Shown: positions 1 through 11,608, counted from the stretch's first letter. The stretch: 64,000 nt of DNA from Gamarada debralockiae (GCA_002803225.1 NXFV01001323.1:1-64000), one strand, 5' to 3'. Notes: generated by a model not told the origin, from the letters alone. Program-made: numbers and translations.

Positions 1-83
1 CATCTCCTCTTTCAACTGCCATTCTCATCTGATTGCGTCCAAAAGCCATTGCATTCACCCCTCCAGACCTCAAGTCTGACTTC

Positions 84-1417
84 TCAAGGTAGTCCTACCA
101 TTTCCTTCGGCCAAGCCAGCAAGTCTTCATGCGTATCTCCCAAGGCCGACAAAATTGTCTCAACCAGCTGCTTTCCCCATCCTCGAAAGCACCAGAAGAA
201 GTCTAATTTATGCAACAATACTGCATAGTATGCTAGTACCACGATTGCGTATGGTTTCTGCTGTCTTAAAAGCAACAAATACTCCCGAGGAACTATGAAA
301 GGCCATATGAGCGCAATCGCTATAGGCGACTCAGAATTCTCGTCATGATTTGAGGCCTCAAAACGTGCGAACAATGCGTGGAGATCTTGAATGGCTCGTA
401 GATACGTGCAAGAGGTGTCTATACACGGTTCCTTGTTGCAACTCGCGTAGAGCTGGCAGAGGGGAAGGAGCTCCGGTACTGGCCTGCGCCCAACGACGGA
501 AATTGGTTCTGTCTGCCGGGCACGGCGCACGAGACCACCCAAATCAGCCTTCAAGATGGTATCCTGCCACGGTAAGAGCAGCGTAACCATACCACGGACA
601 AGGTTGGCACAGACTAAGAAGTCATTTATACCATCTCCCAGTGCATAGTTGTGGTTAAATCTCCCCTCGGCTCTAGGCGTGCCGAATGCACTCATAGACA
701 AAAAGCAAGAAAATAGGAAGAGCGGCTGAATATTCATAGGCGATATTTTCGTACTGAGCAAATGACGAAACTCGGCCAAGGCCGCTCTTTGATGGAGGGC
801 AGCTTCGATAATGTACTGATGAGACTTTTCGCCGTCGGTATGGGCGAGATGCAAGGCAGACAAAGCCAGAATTCCCCGAAGGAGGAACTCATGTTCAAAG
901 GCCATTTGTACCACAGATGTTTGCCATACCTCCTGCTGGGACGGAATCGTAGTGAGCGTATGGTATACAGCCGTAGAATAGTGGTGTAGAAGCTTGAAAA
1001 CCGCGATGTGGCAAGGTCGTAGCGAGATTCGAGCTGAATGACTTTCTAGGCCAGCAAAGTCTCTGCACTGGTGTCGGGCGTCAGCCCATATGCTTGAGGC
1101 GGTGTTAGTCTGCACCTCCTTGAGTGGGGTTGGTGACGGATAAGTCCATGGACTGCGTGTGCCGGCTCGAAAGCGACAGAGTTTTGCAGATGAATCGTTC
1201 TCCAACGCGTACTCGCAGCGATCTTTGTAATCGCGACAATTTGCGCATTCTGGTCGGTTTTCGTCACACTACGGATTGAAAGTTAGGTGTCATCCGATCT
1301 TCAGCTGAATCCGATCCTATACCAGAAGTAAGAAAATCATGAGCATACCTTGAGATGTCTCCGTTTACATGTTGCACAACCCCGCCGCGATTTGTTGTGA
1401 TGTCTTCTAGTACGCAT
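84..1417 (-). CDS. Zn2Cys6 transcription factor (Upc2-like C-terminal region)
   Basis: This is a predicted nuclear DNA-binding regulator of 417 residues in two exons (1417-1349 and 1268-84) joined across an 80-bp GT-AG intron. The join rebuilds a perfect binuclear zinc cluster, C14-x2-C17-x6-C24-x6-C31-x2-C34-x6-C41, preceded by a basic stretch (MRTRRHHNKSRRG). The intron splits the motif right after Lys23, a common place in this family. The start ATG at 1417 was chosen because it is close upstream of the zinc cluster and in frame with it. The C-terminal 370 residues contain the hydrophobic pattern of Upc2-type factors (MAFEHEFLLRGILALSALHL) and nothing else I recognise. A decayed copy of its C-terminal part lies at about 2470-2875 on the other strand, next to RTA1 sequences. 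Its targets are unknown; control of the RTA1 neighbour is only a guess from proximity. Confidence 0.88.
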
Positions 1418-1863
1418 AGGGACAGAGTACGAAGGGGGGGAACGTAGCCCGAATTGGCTGGAATTAGTTTACCGTGCGACAAAGGTGGCTGGCCAGAGTG
1501 GAGGATTTTCTGAATGTCTACGAGAAAAGAGTGCGTCAAGCGTGTTGCTCAGAAACGCCTAAATTTTGGCGAATATGGGCCCGGGAACCTTAAACTAACC
1601 CTATTCTAGTAAGCAACTGTGCCACTATGACGTTCCAAATCAGATTAGAATTGTTGCAGCGCATGGTGAAACGCTTCGTCTCAGCTTTAGAAGTCGCCAC
1701 ATTTAGATCAACAATTTTGTTAGGGTAATTATACGCTTGGTACTTGTTTACATTCATGTCCCATGAGCCAGTAGCATTAATGATTTAAGTTCTGCGTCTA
1801 GGTTCCCTTGAACTCGTTCTAATTTCTCGTTGCCGAGGGTATGAGAGTCTGCCAAAGGGCTAC
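1418..1863. other. Intergenic, no gene seen
   Basis: No coding signal or RNA gene was recognised. It is the upstream region of the zinc-cluster gene and lies downstream of the RTA1 relic. Confidence 0.6.
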
Positions 1864-2420
1864 TCAGAACTGCTCAAGCTCCTTGCGCAGCTCCCTCTCC
1901 ATACTGCCCTCCCGCTCCTCATGTCAACATGGCTAAAGTGTCCCAGGCTTTGGTTTTATAACATTTGGCAGGTAGAAGACATTTAGAAAAAAGACTATAG
2001 CCAAAACCATCAGAGTCGCATTAAAGACGTAAGAGACAGCTTCATATCTCAATAAGCAGCCGTCATTGCCCATCGCGTATTGGATTACTCGAACGGCGGA
2101 ACGGACCAAAATCAAAAGGCTGATTTCGTAAAGAGCCCATAGCACCGTCTCCCAGGTGCAACTCATGAATCTGGATCGAGAAGCGAGTCTTAAAGACGTT
2201 GATATCTTTGACTGAGAAAGCGGACGTGGAATGCCGTCGCCGTAAAGATGAAAAAGCTGAATGAGGCGAGTTGTGCGCAAAGACCAACTATCGTGATATA
2301 TTCTCCAGTCTGCAATACGCGTACTATTAATGCATCAGTGCCCATGCTTGGAAATATGATAACGTAACACATACCTGTTTCTTGGGAGAGAAAAGCTATC
2401 ACATCCCCACAGATGAACAT
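1864..2420 (-). pseudogene. RTA1-family relic (3' half only)
   Basis: This is a decayed partial copy of the RTA1-like gene at 3012-4003. It aligns with that protein from the segment FICGDVIAFLSQ to the end (for example WETVLWALYEISLLILVRSA against WETVLYILYATSALILVRSA in the intact gene). The N-terminal half is missing. A frameshift near 2270 separates TGEYITIVGLCAQL from the rest, and the block corresponding to GGGVMASGT is lost at the old splice junction. In-frame TAG and TGA codons follow KPKPGTL before a charged tail ending at 1864. It is not expected to encode a working transporter. It abuts the transcription-factor relic, which points to one rearranged duplication. Confidence 0.82.
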
Positions 2421-2469
2421 TCTAGTTCCGGAATCCAGAGCGAAACACTTCCCGTCATCAAAAGCCAGT

Positions 2470-2875
2470 CAGTGCCAGAACTGCTTGGTCTTCCGATCTC
2501 TCTCTATCTTAGTTGCAATGTAGAGCCCATGTCGGAAATATCCTTCACATATCTACAAGCTGTTCAAGTCCACCACGAGTAATTTATACGACTCGCAGCT
2601 TTACCTCGCCACAGAGACTCCTGATCACCGATTGTGTTTGCATTGACGTGGGCTCCGATTGTCTCTCGAGAATACTTGCTTCTTTTAGAGAAGCGGAAAT
2701 CGCATGCAATTTTGATTTTTGGCATATTACGGAGTTTTGCTACACCAGCTAGACTTTTCCTGGTGTTTTCGAGGTTGGGGAAGCATATGGTCAGAACAAG
2801 TATCTGCGATAGGGAAACGCATGCATAAGGAGTTGCTAGCTTGGCCAAAGGCAGTTGTTGGGATGGATCAATAGA
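2470..2875 (+). pseudogene. Zn2Cys6-factor C-terminal relic
   Basis: Fragments in shifted frames match the C-terminus of the factor at 84-1417. VPELLGLPISLYLSCNVEP corresponds to VPELLPLCQLYASCNKEP, ALTWAPIVSREYLLLLEKRK to ALIWPFIVPREYLLLLRQQK, and ELLAWPK near 2835 to DLLAWPK. Frameshifts and stops separate the blocks, and no zinc-cluster region is present. It is in inverted orientation relative to the intact gene and sits between two RTA1 sequences, so it is most simply the remains of a duplicated factor/RTA1 unit. Confidence 0.8.
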
Positions 2876-3011
2876 TAAGGCAATGCGAAAGATCTCAAAT
2901 ACGTTGAAATGCACACCTTTATGAATCTAATTTAATTTACAATCGCTGCACCCCCCACAAAAACAAACCAAAAAAAGGAGGTCTGACAGAGCCACAGAGT
3001 CCTCCAATACC

Positions 3012-4003
3012 CTATGCTGAATCCCGCTCTGATATTGGGGCCAGAGTCATTCCAATGGCTGAACCCGAGCCAACCTTTGCTCCCAGCACAGAAGATGGGT
3101 GGAATAGATTGAGCGTAACCATCGCAAGAAACATTAAGGTCGCATCAAAGATATATGCATAAGCCTCATGTGACAACAGCTCTCCATCATTACCCATAGC
3201 AAACTCGATAACACGGAAAGCCGAACGCACCAAGATCAAGGCGCTGGTGGCATACAGAATATACAGCACCGTTTCCCAGTTTCGGTTTCTGAACATGTAT
3301 TTTGTAGGCACCTTCATTGTCGCGGCGGCAGTGGACGCATTGAAACGGCGGTGGAAGACGGTCGCAACGAAAATGAATACGCTGAAGAAGAGGAGTTGAA
3401 CGCAGAGACCAGCGACTGTGATATGTTCTCCCGTCGACAAAGCACTGAGTGTTCCGCTGGCCATGACTCCTCCACCTACACAATTATTAGAGGCAATGTT
3501 CGATTGGGAATCGGGGATGACCTACCAACCGCTTGACCCAAAAATGCGACTACGTCACCGCAGACGAAGACCTTGGTCATCCATTTCACACGTATAGGAG
3601 ATAGGCGTTCCGCGCCCAGAGCAACGATAAGCCGCCCTAAAACGATGTAAATCGAGGCCGCGAAGAGGGCGGGAGCGAGGAGGATTAGGATTGTCTGGAT
3701 ACTGTAAATAGGTACGGATTTGGTGTTGGAATGGGCTTTGATCCGGGCGATGTAGCCGATGATTTCAACTGGATAAAGTTCATTAGATATTGCACTCGCA
3801 AGGTCGGAGTTGGAGGCCGGAAAACACTGACAGATACCTCCAACAACGAAGGGAGTGAAGTACCACGCTTTAGTCTTCACTAATTGGTAAATATGGACAA
3901 TTGTCGTTCCAGCGAAGAGGGCTGCGAAAAGAGCGGCTGCCTCGAGACTGGGGGTGTAGCGGTAAAGCTCATATGCCTGCTTAGGGTCCGTTGGGGTTGA
4001 CAT
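3012..4003 (-). CDS. RTA1-family lipid-translocating membrane protein
   Basis: The gene encodes a 290-residue integral membrane protein in three exons: 4003-3838, 3768-3526 and 3475-3012. The introns are 69 and 50 bp, and the joins give the family segments VVGVEIIGYIARI and FLGQAVGGGVMASG. Several hydrophobic helices are visible, in line with the seven-helix RTA1 topology. RTA1 proteins are fungal plasma-membrane or ER proteins linked to resistance to 7-aminocholesterol, to sphingoid-base export and to stress; the substrate here cannot be told. The start is the ATG at 4003 (MSTPTDPKQAYELYRYTPS). A further ATG upstream in the same frame would add 13 residues and is less typical. A truncated copy lies just downstream. 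Confidence 0.9.
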
Positions 4004-5255
4004 AATGAGGGGATGACTGGGAAGGGGAATAAGGAGAAGCAAATGCGAGTGGAATAGGAGGGGAAAGAGCTAATAGTTGGAAGATTTGCGTTTGGTAGAG
4101 CCCTTAGAGAGACTCACGGGGAGACTCACTATAAATAAAGGATCTCTCGTATGCAATCTCAATAGCAACCGACAAATACGGAGTATACGGCTGGAAATGG
4201 GAAGACGTGATACAAGCGCGATAGGAAGGAAGGCTGTGTTAGATATTGCACTGGGCATGGGAAAAATGGGGACTGCGCGGTGAATTGGAAAAAATCGAGA
4301 TCATATTCGGCGATTTGGTTGGGCATGTAGACATTCCTCGTTCAGGGACATTTCGTTGATTTTTGGATGGCTGCAGGGAAGTTAGTATTTTCGAATACGG
4401 TCAGAAGAGGAATAGTCGAATTCGCTTGTTAGTGCTTCGCAAAGCAGAGCACAGCCCCCTTCTCTAGAAGTAGACAACTCGGCACTCATCATAGCTTGTC
4501 TTATATCCGATTTGATGTTCGGGAAGATTCTGAAATTCAATTTTTAGTTCCCTTAATTGCAAATCTAAGGAGGCTCCAGGTTTCAAAGTGAAAATATCTC
4601 CAGGATGCATTCTCACCTAGCACTAGCAGTGTAATATGGTAATGTTCGTTCTAACCACTTTTTTCCCGCGTTCTCCACAATCTCCCCATATTTGGAGACT
4701 TCCAAATTTCCGGCAGTTCGTTCCCCTGTTAGCCTTCATCCTAAGTGTACAGAAAACGGCTTCAGAAAAGCGTCGACGCTCCCGCCAGTCTTGACCTTAC
4801 AGCTAAATTAGGGGATAATTCATAGCTGCTTCATACTGTCTTTCAAAGAACCAACTATATTGAAGGATATTTCCAATTTGTAGAACCTCGTCTAATCGCA
4901 CAGCAAGAGATTTGTCTTACAACAAGCACATCACCAACAGTGGCGCAAAATAGTCCCCTTATGAAAGTTGGATGAAGTCACAGCCCTACGTCTCCTCATT
5001 CCTTTACTTCCGTATCTGAAGCTTTGTTCACAAATTTAATGCGTATCTCCCAATTTGAGGCCCCTGAATCTGTGAGAACGTCTGCAGTGCTTATATACAA
5101 CTGCCGGGGCAAAGGAGAAGCCCCAAGTATCCATGGCTATTATAGTTCGACAAAAGGATGCATTTTAGCCTATTATATACCATTCGTAGGTAATTTGTTC
5201 TACTAAACGTTAAGAGTAGCTCTCTACATCCCTCAATTGTACATAGAGAGAACAG
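4004..5255. other. Intergenic, no gene seen
   Basis: About 1.25 kb between the RTA1 gene and the GMC pseudogene. Only short, unconvincing open frames are present and no RNA gene was recognised. Confidence 0.6.
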
Positions 5256-7260
5256 TTGCCCTCTTTCCTCGATTTTTTACCCAACACTCTATTTATTTCG
5301 TCTGCATCTCGGTCCTCTTTCCGAGATGCATTGCTTCAAGTATTCACCAAGCTTCCGTTTGTAGTAGCTGTTCAAGCTAGTCCTGTCAAAGAGCTCGTTG
5401 TTTCAGGTGCTAGTCTGTTTTCCTCCTATGACTACATTTTAGTTGGCGGCGGCGTAGGTGGGATGACTGTGGCGAACCGTTTGCCTGACACTAGTTCAGG
5501 CACTAAGAATCGCTTTTCTGCTCCGCTTCAACACTAACAAATGTGCCAGCAAGTGTATTTGTAATGCGCTGTAAGTTCGCATGGCAATACCCTCGTGCTA
5601 CTCTTACATTACCTTTCAACGATGACTATGACAATTATGTCATGATCCCCCGGTTCTATGACGGCAGTGCTCAGCGCCAGTACAGCCGGAATGTCAGTAC
5701 CACACCACAAGAAGCTTCGAGCGGTCGTGTTGTGCAGTATACTCAGGGGAAGGCCGTTGGTGGTGGAAGTATTGTGAACGCCATAGCTTTTGACAGAGGT
5801 GCCCCGGCCGACTACGACGCATGGCCATCTCTAGGGAATCCAGGATGGGGATGGAATGTTCTGCTCTCTCTTACTTTAAGAAAGTGTGTTTGTGAATCAA
5901 TGCGTTTCCACGTAACGCTAGCTTAACTCTCATCTAGAGCGAGCCTTTACACAAACGAAGAATGAGCAAGCTCTTGAATTCGGCATCACACGACAATAGC
6001 TGTCATGGGATTGATGGCCCTATCCAAGCTGCATACCCTAATTTTCAATATCCAGCTTCAGATACTTTCTATTATTTTGGAATTGAGTTCGTATCAGAAA
6101 AGGTCTGACTTGTCAGAGCCGATTCCTCGAATCAATGGCTTCCTTCGGCATTAACCGTCCAGTTGATCAAGCCTGCAATCCGCTGGGTGCCTACGTTACT
6201 ACAAACATGCTGCATCCCACGAACCAATCAAGGTCATCTGCACGTATTGGATACTACAACCTAATTGCATGGCGCCCCAATCTTCATCTTCTCTTGAATA
6301 CCCAGGCTACTAAGCTAATCACGAACGGTACAAACCTGACCGTCACAAGTGTGGAAGTACGCGCATATCTATCAAAAATATACACCACTTTTATGGCTAA
6401 TTGGAATTTAGTTTGCAACATCTGCTAGCGCTCCGAGACAAGTTGCGAAGGCTTCAAAGGAGGTCATCGTCTCAGCTGGCTCCGTTCATGGCCCTCAACT
6501 ATTACAGCTCTCTGGTATTGGGGATGAATCGTATTTGAGGGCTCTCGGAATAGAATCGGTGGTTGATTTGCCGGGCGTGGGTGCGAATCTTCAAGACCAT
6601 GTTCTTTCGGCTACTTCATTACAAGGTACCGTCTTTATCTGATTTTAGTTCGCATTACCTAATATATACTCTAGTTAAAAATGTTTCCCTTCAAGTATCT
6701 GCTCTGAACAACGCTCCCTTTGATGCTGAGAAAGAGATCTATATTATAAAACAGAACAGGTATTTTCTTTCTTTGAGTTACGGAAGGGCCAAGCTAATAA
6801 TTTTCAATCCCAGGTTTGCGGACCAACGGTGGGCCTTCCGGACTTCCTACTACCTTGGTCTTTATCCCCTTAAACAACTTTACCTCGAAAGGAAGTTCAA
6901 TTCTAGCGCTGATCAGCCCACCAACCCGGGTTTTATCTGGCAAATAACACTAATGCGAATGTGTCCAATGGCTACCTCGAACAGGTTAAGGTCTTGAAGC
7001 AGCTTCTCAATTCCAGTAGCACAGCTGCTCAAGAGATTATGTACATTGAAGGGGGGACTCTAATCACCATCATTCTTCTGGACCCATTCTCTCGAGTCTC
7101 TGTCTTAATCAACTCCACAGATCCATTCACTAGCCCGCTGATAGATCCTCGATACCTTTCGAACCCGACAGATCTCAGCATCCTAGTGTAAACACTGAAA
7201 TGGCCAAGGCAGATTGCTAAGGCGAGCCAGATGGATAGATTGGAATCATGATCCAAAGTC
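5256..7260 (+). pseudogene. GMC oxidoreductase (FAD-dependent) pseudogene
   Basis: Successive blocks match a glucose-methanol-choline oxidoreductase in order. The FAD-binding Rossmann start is YDYILVGGGVGGMTVANRL near 5430. The second family block GKAVGGGSIVNAIAFDRGAP is near 5750, and the signature [17 protein letters not shown] is near 6475. PFTSPLIDPRYLSN, typical of the substrate domain, is near 7125. The frame is lost repeatedly: the stretch after VANRL is scrambled, several stops separate the blocks, and a TAA at 7189 interrupts SILV-TLKWPRQIAKAS, where intact relatives read through. The final domain with the catalytic histidines is absent. Some breaks coincide with plausible introns (for example a GTGTGT donor near 5884), but these alone do not rescue the gene. 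Confidence 0.85.
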
Positions 7261-8383
7261 CGAATACAAACAGCACCGGTGAATCAAATTCCTCAATGTT
7301 ACTATTCCTGCCTTCTTAATTGCTGTCTTAGGTAATTTCCTTGCTAATTCGCATGGAGGATTTCAGACTTGGAGAATCATATATCTTCTATCACTAGTGA
7401 ATCAATCACAGTAATCGCTTGACCATAAACGCAGCTTTTGAAAGTTTCGTCAGCCACGAAGGTAGGGCGAGGATGATTTCACGAGCATGTCACGTGAACA
7501 TTCATCACGTGCCATGAAACAAACACAGATTCTTAAAACTATCATTCGCAATCCCTTCCACAGAGAGCAACTCGGCAAAAGAGTTCAGAGATCTCTTTAG
7601 AACTTACTTGAGTTCATCCCAAATCATACTGGATTATTGATGAGGATCGAAGACGAAACCTCTGACCACGACGACGAAAACAGATCTTCCGACTATCAAA
7701 CGGATGATGACCAGTGAGACTTGGTGTTCTCATGATAAACATAGAACATTATCTTTTAGGAAGAATGGCCGAAAAGGGTAGCTGAAAACAAGTATATGTG
7801 CGATGCTCGACGTCATTCGACCAGGAACTGTTTCCAAAAACTTGACAATCTGTTTGGAACCCTTGGCTCTTTATCCGAGGCATTGGATAAGCCCTTGATG
7901 GACCGAATACCCACCACTTCTCTGTATCATACTCCGTAGAAATACATCAGGTGCCGGTGTAGTGGTCGGTAGATCCGGATGTTGAGTGACTTCAGGTCAG
8001 TGTGAGGTTTCGTATTCAAGAATAGAGTTCTGATTCGTAGGCCATGATTGGCTGCAGATGGCTGCAGAGAATGTTCGGGACTCGTACACGAAGCACAAGT
8101 GCCATGGTCCATCACAAGCAGAACTGTAGTTTTTCAGCTGCGAGGCAGATTTTTACATGTCTCCATAGGTTTGCGCATTCTAGACTCGCCAAAGTTGGTT
8201 TCCTCGCTCATTGCAAATTTTTCGGTGTCAGATGCTTCGCGCCTGTAAATTCAGGGCCAAAATAGTCTAAATGCTTCTGGAATGAATCTAAATTGGGCAT
8301 ATAGACCCTGTAAGTGCGTGAAATCCTCCACTAAAATACGCCAGATGCAGAAATAGCCCCACTATTTTCAGGGCCACTTTCTA
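7261..8383. other. Intergenic, no gene seen
   Basis: No supported coding or RNA gene was found. The short open frames around 8040-8260 overlap in several phases and show no family signature. Confidence 0.55.
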
Positions 8384-8465
8384 CTCTCCCCCCCCCGGAA
8401 TGAAGGTTAAATTTTTGGCTGTGCCACCCGCCAAAAATTTAACATTCATTTAGGGGGGGGGAGAG
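8384..8465. repeat. 82-bp near-perfect palindrome flanked by TA
   Basis: Two arms of about 35 bp pair with three mismatches around a 12-base loop. The left arm begins CTCTCCCCCCCCC and ends TTAAATTTTTGG; the right arm begins CCAAAAATTTAA and ends GGGGGGGGGAGAG. TA lies on both sides (8382-8383 and 8466-8467), as for a TA-target-site element. It could be a foldback MITE or a very strong hairpin in a transcript. Confidence 0.75.
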
Positions 8466-8846
8466 TACCGTACTGTACAGTGCTGTCATCCCCTGCATAG
8501 CCCCACTGGCTGGTGATATTTTCGTTACGTCCGCCGAAGCATCCCTTCGATCCTTTGTTTGGTCAATCATTCAACTCTCCACAGTTCATCAACAAGAGAC
8601 CTCATCTTCGAAACCCTCTTTCGTTCCTTTCTCCATTTCTCACATTCGTTTCGAAACAACAATCAACAAAACCCTACTCATCTCCACAGTCGTTCACGAA
8701 CGCTCCTTCCGAAAGCAATAAACTCGGCAAACCCGACTGACAAACAGACGAATCTTGAATACGAAGGGGCGAACAGCAACCCACTTACTCGCCATTTCCT
8801 CTTCGCATTTCCATCTTATTTCTCCATCAACACACATACCATCATC
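8466..8846. promoter_or_regulatory. Upstream region of the surface-protein gene
   Basis: This C/T-rich region holds many TTCG and CTC tracts and is open in one frame with the downstream gene, but the encoded stretch has no family features. I read it as promoter and 5' untranslated sequence. Confidence 0.45.
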
Positions 8847-9686
8847 ATGATGTTTTCACGTCCCCAAATACGCCTGCTATCTATACTAGCAGTATTATTC
8901 GCTCTCACACAAGCAAACTGGCTCGACGCGAACGTCCTCAACAAGCGACAAGGAAACGTCAACTCTGTTATCTCGGGAGCATTGTCCAACGTGGGACTTG
9001 GAGGTGATTCGAGTTCATCAACATCTGCCAGCAGCGCGGCTACAAGTTCGACGACGCCTGCCAGCACATCCGCGACACAGACAAGCGCTTCTTCATCTTC
9101 TTCGAACACGCCTACCTCCACATCACCCTCGTCTACTTCCGTCAGCTCGACACCTTCTCAGACAAGGTCATCTGTTTCCTCGACCCCGACATCCGACTCT
9201 TCATCTCAGCAAACGAGCTCGAACAAAGATACGTCTACATCCACACAAGATGTCTCCACCTCACTCAGCGAGAGCGTTCACGTTACCACACAAGTAACCG
9301 TCGTGACCACCAGCGGAAGCACCTACTCCTCGACCATGACATCAAGCAGCACTTCCACCTCGACCGCCACAGTCGCCGCATCGCTCAACAAGGACAGTAG
9401 CAGCGGATCCAGCGGCATGTCAACTAGTACGAAGAATACCATCATCGGTGTCTGCGTTGGAGTTGGTGGTGCTATTATCCTAGGAGGCTTGGCTTTTGTA
9501 TTCTTCAAACTTCGCCGCAACAGAAGCAACGCAGATGAGAGCGATGGATTAATGGGTTTCCGATCTGGTGTCGATTCAGCACACGAGAAGACCAGCTCAT
9601 CGGGAGCAGCGCCGAATCAGTTCCAGAGCACATTGGAGAGTTACCACGCACCTCCTCGGAACGCGAATGTTTCTTCGAACTTCTAA
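8847..9686 (+). CDS. Ser/Thr-rich single-pass surface protein (Mid2/WSC-sensor-like)
   Basis: The product is 279 residues from a single exon. Reading from the ATG at 8847 gives MMFSRPQIRLLSILAVLFAL, a clear signal peptide, followed by a Lys-Arg processing-type site (NVLNKRQGN). A long Ser/Thr-rich segment, probably O-mannosylated, covers roughly residues 50-185. A transmembrane helix (NTIIGVCVGVGGAIILGGLA) follows at about 200-225, then a basic stop-transfer RRNRSN and a cytoplasmic tail of about 50 residues. This layout is that of fungal cell-wall integrity sensors of the Mid2/Mtl1 kind and of many uncharacterised surface proteins. There is no WSC cysteine domain. The frame is open 96 codons further upstream, but only the chosen start puts the signal peptide at the N-terminus. 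Confidence 0.82.
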   Translation: MMFSRPQIRLLSILAVLFALTQANWLDANVLNKRQGNVNSVISGALSNVGLGGDSSSSTSASSAATSSTTPASTSATQTSASSSSSNTPTSTSPSSTSVSSTPSQTRSSVSSTPTSDSSSQQTSSNKDTSTSTQDVSTSLSESVHVTTQVTVVTTSGSTYSSTMTSSSTSTSTATVAASLNKDSSSGSSGMSTSTKNTIIGVCVGVGGAIILGGLAFVFFKLRRNRSNADESDGLMGFRSGVDSAHEKTSSSGAAPNQFQSTLESYHAPPRNANVSSNF

Positions 9687-10508
9687 TTAAGTCAACAAGG
9701 GAAGGGAAGGGGTGAGGAGTTTATATTGGAGGCATGGAACGTGTCGGATTATTATGTGGTTATTCAGCGGTCCTCTACATATCACGACAGACTCTTTCTT
9801 TTTCTCTGGCTGGATTGCATTAGATGGGAAAGGGCCTTGTTCCTGTACGGCGTCTTTCCTTCTGTTCATACTCTCGCAAGATACCCTTCGAGCGAGCACC
9901 ATACAGTACTGTAATTAGAATGCTCGTCCTTCTCCTGCGGAGTGGGACACTGCATCAATGAAGTTAATATTTCAATCAACAACTCGCTTCTCTCGCTCTT
10001 CAGGATTGATCCAACCTCCCTTCTCTCACATCTCAACTCTTTAAATTTGGCCATGACATCTGCAGTCCATCCTCAAAAAAAAACCCCCCATATCAATATC
10101 AAACCCCTCACCAAGCCTCCCGCGATCCCCAAATCTATCCTTCCCTTCCATTCCTCCAATGAGCACTCCTCCAAAGCGCCACCGAAGGGAACACCACATC
10201 AAAACCACAACATCGAGAAGTCCTCATGCAATAACCAGCGCCACATAAAGATTTCAGCTACATTTCTGGAGATGCGGCACTCAATCCTCCGCCATGACGC
10301 CCCGATCCGTCTTCCTGTGTCGCGGAAGCGTTTCAGATTACCCTTTTTGAAACCCCGCAGTCGACCACCAATTCCACCAGCTCTTGAGCTCTTCGGATGA
10401 ACAAAAGTTGATTTCTTTTGCAGTCGTCGTTATCTTGAGATAGTGACTTATTGGACTATATTGATTTAATTCAGTGACCCTAGACTTGGAATTGGAAAGG
10501 CCGGGACG
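9687..10508. other. Intergenic, no confident gene
   Basis: An open frame of 152 codons (9942-10400, plus strand) is Pro/His/Lys/Ser-rich with no recognisable domain. I do not call it a gene. The rest is probably the 3' region of the surface-protein gene and the promoter of the next gene. Confidence 0.5.
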
Positions 10509-11296
10509 ATGAGAGGACGAATACTGTTCACGATAGCGGGGCTGGTCGCGGGGACGCTGGGAGGCATGGGAGAGATGGATTTCGCGATGGAGTTTGGATT
10601 GATGCCGAGGGCGACGAGTACGGCGAGTGGAGCAAATCTGCAGGTATGTTTTTGTTGCAACGAGCCTTGACTGAAGTCCAGAGGAGCACCAGCTGACGAT
10701 TAACGAGTAGACATTCACAGGTGCATTGGGCGGCGCGGTTGCTGATCCTGTATGCCATCTTCTCCTCTCCTCCCCTCCATACGACATCAAAACCGAGGAC
10801 CGGAAGGACAGAAGCTGACTGAAGTGGGAGAAATAGATCCTAAGCACAGGCAACTCCCAGCGCCCCTTCAGCGTCGACGGCAATACCTTTACGGATTTCC
10901 CCTCCGCGCTGGAACGAAGCTGTGCCAATCAGCATAATGCGTGTGCGAATATCGCGAATGCGAATAAGAGCTCAGGTATTACGACGGGGGAGTGTGATAC
11001 GCAGCAGAGTAGGTTCTTTCCTCTTTTCTTGGTTGTGGGTTGGCTTGCGAAAGCGGTGGCTAGGTGATGATTGATGGACAGGTATGGGAAGGGGGAATGG
11101 GGAATGGGGGTTGATTCTGCGGGGAGGGAGGAGGGTGGGATGGGGAGAGGGAGAAGCTGTGAAAGCTAACGAAGTCGCAGCATCTTGTAATCAGGCCACG
11201 CAAGGGAGTGGGACAGCCGCCTCGTCGACTACGACTAGTGCGCAGCAGACGTTGATCAGCCAGGATGCGAACTATTTGTATATTTGTGATGTTTGA
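10509..11296 (+). CDS. Small secreted protein, conserved in fungi, function unknown
   Basis: The gene has four exons (10509-10643, 10711-10749, 10837-11008, 11181-11296) and encodes 153 residues. All joins keep the frame. It starts MRGRILFTIAGLVAGTLGGM, a plausible signal peptide. The joined core reads LQTFTGALGGAVADPI, then RPFSVDGNTFTDFPSALERS, CANQHNACANIANANK and CDTQQTSCNQA, so four or more cysteines probably form disulphides. I recall this pattern from a widespread family of short fungal secreted proteins, some of them mis-annotated in databases as a ribosomal protein; I know of no assigned function. The very short second exon (39 nt) means simple gene finders may miss it. Confidence 0.8.
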
Positions 11297-11608
11297 GGAA
11301 CTCGGATAGCTTTAGGTGGTGAAAACACTGATGTAAAATAAAAGGATAGGAGCAGGGAAAGGACACGAGATTGGTCTCGAAAGGAGGCAATGGTACCTCC
11401 GTACAGAGAGCGAGGGACGAAATGGTGAGAATAGGTTGGATGACATGGGCAATCTGGCGTTTTGAGGCGTAGTTAAGAACTTCACTGGATATTTGTATGG
11501 ATTCATGGAATATATCGGGAAGGAGTAATTTAGGATAATGTTTCCTAATCAGGAGTCCATATCGAGTGACTTGAGACGATGTCCACTCTGGCATTGAAGA
11601 CATACCTC
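11297..11608. other. Convergent 3' intergenic region
   Basis: This lies between the stop of the small secreted protein and the stop of the GH27 gene, which converge. No gene was seen; an AT-rich stretch near 11335 (ATGTAAAATAAAAGG) may carry 3'-end signals. Confidence 0.5.

Noticed and set aside
8559..8846. 96-codon N-terminal extension of the surface protein
   Set aside because: It would bury the clear signal peptide that starts at 8847.
9942..10400. 152-codon open frame with Pro/His/Lys-rich product
   Set aside because: No signature, unusual composition and no supporting splice structure.
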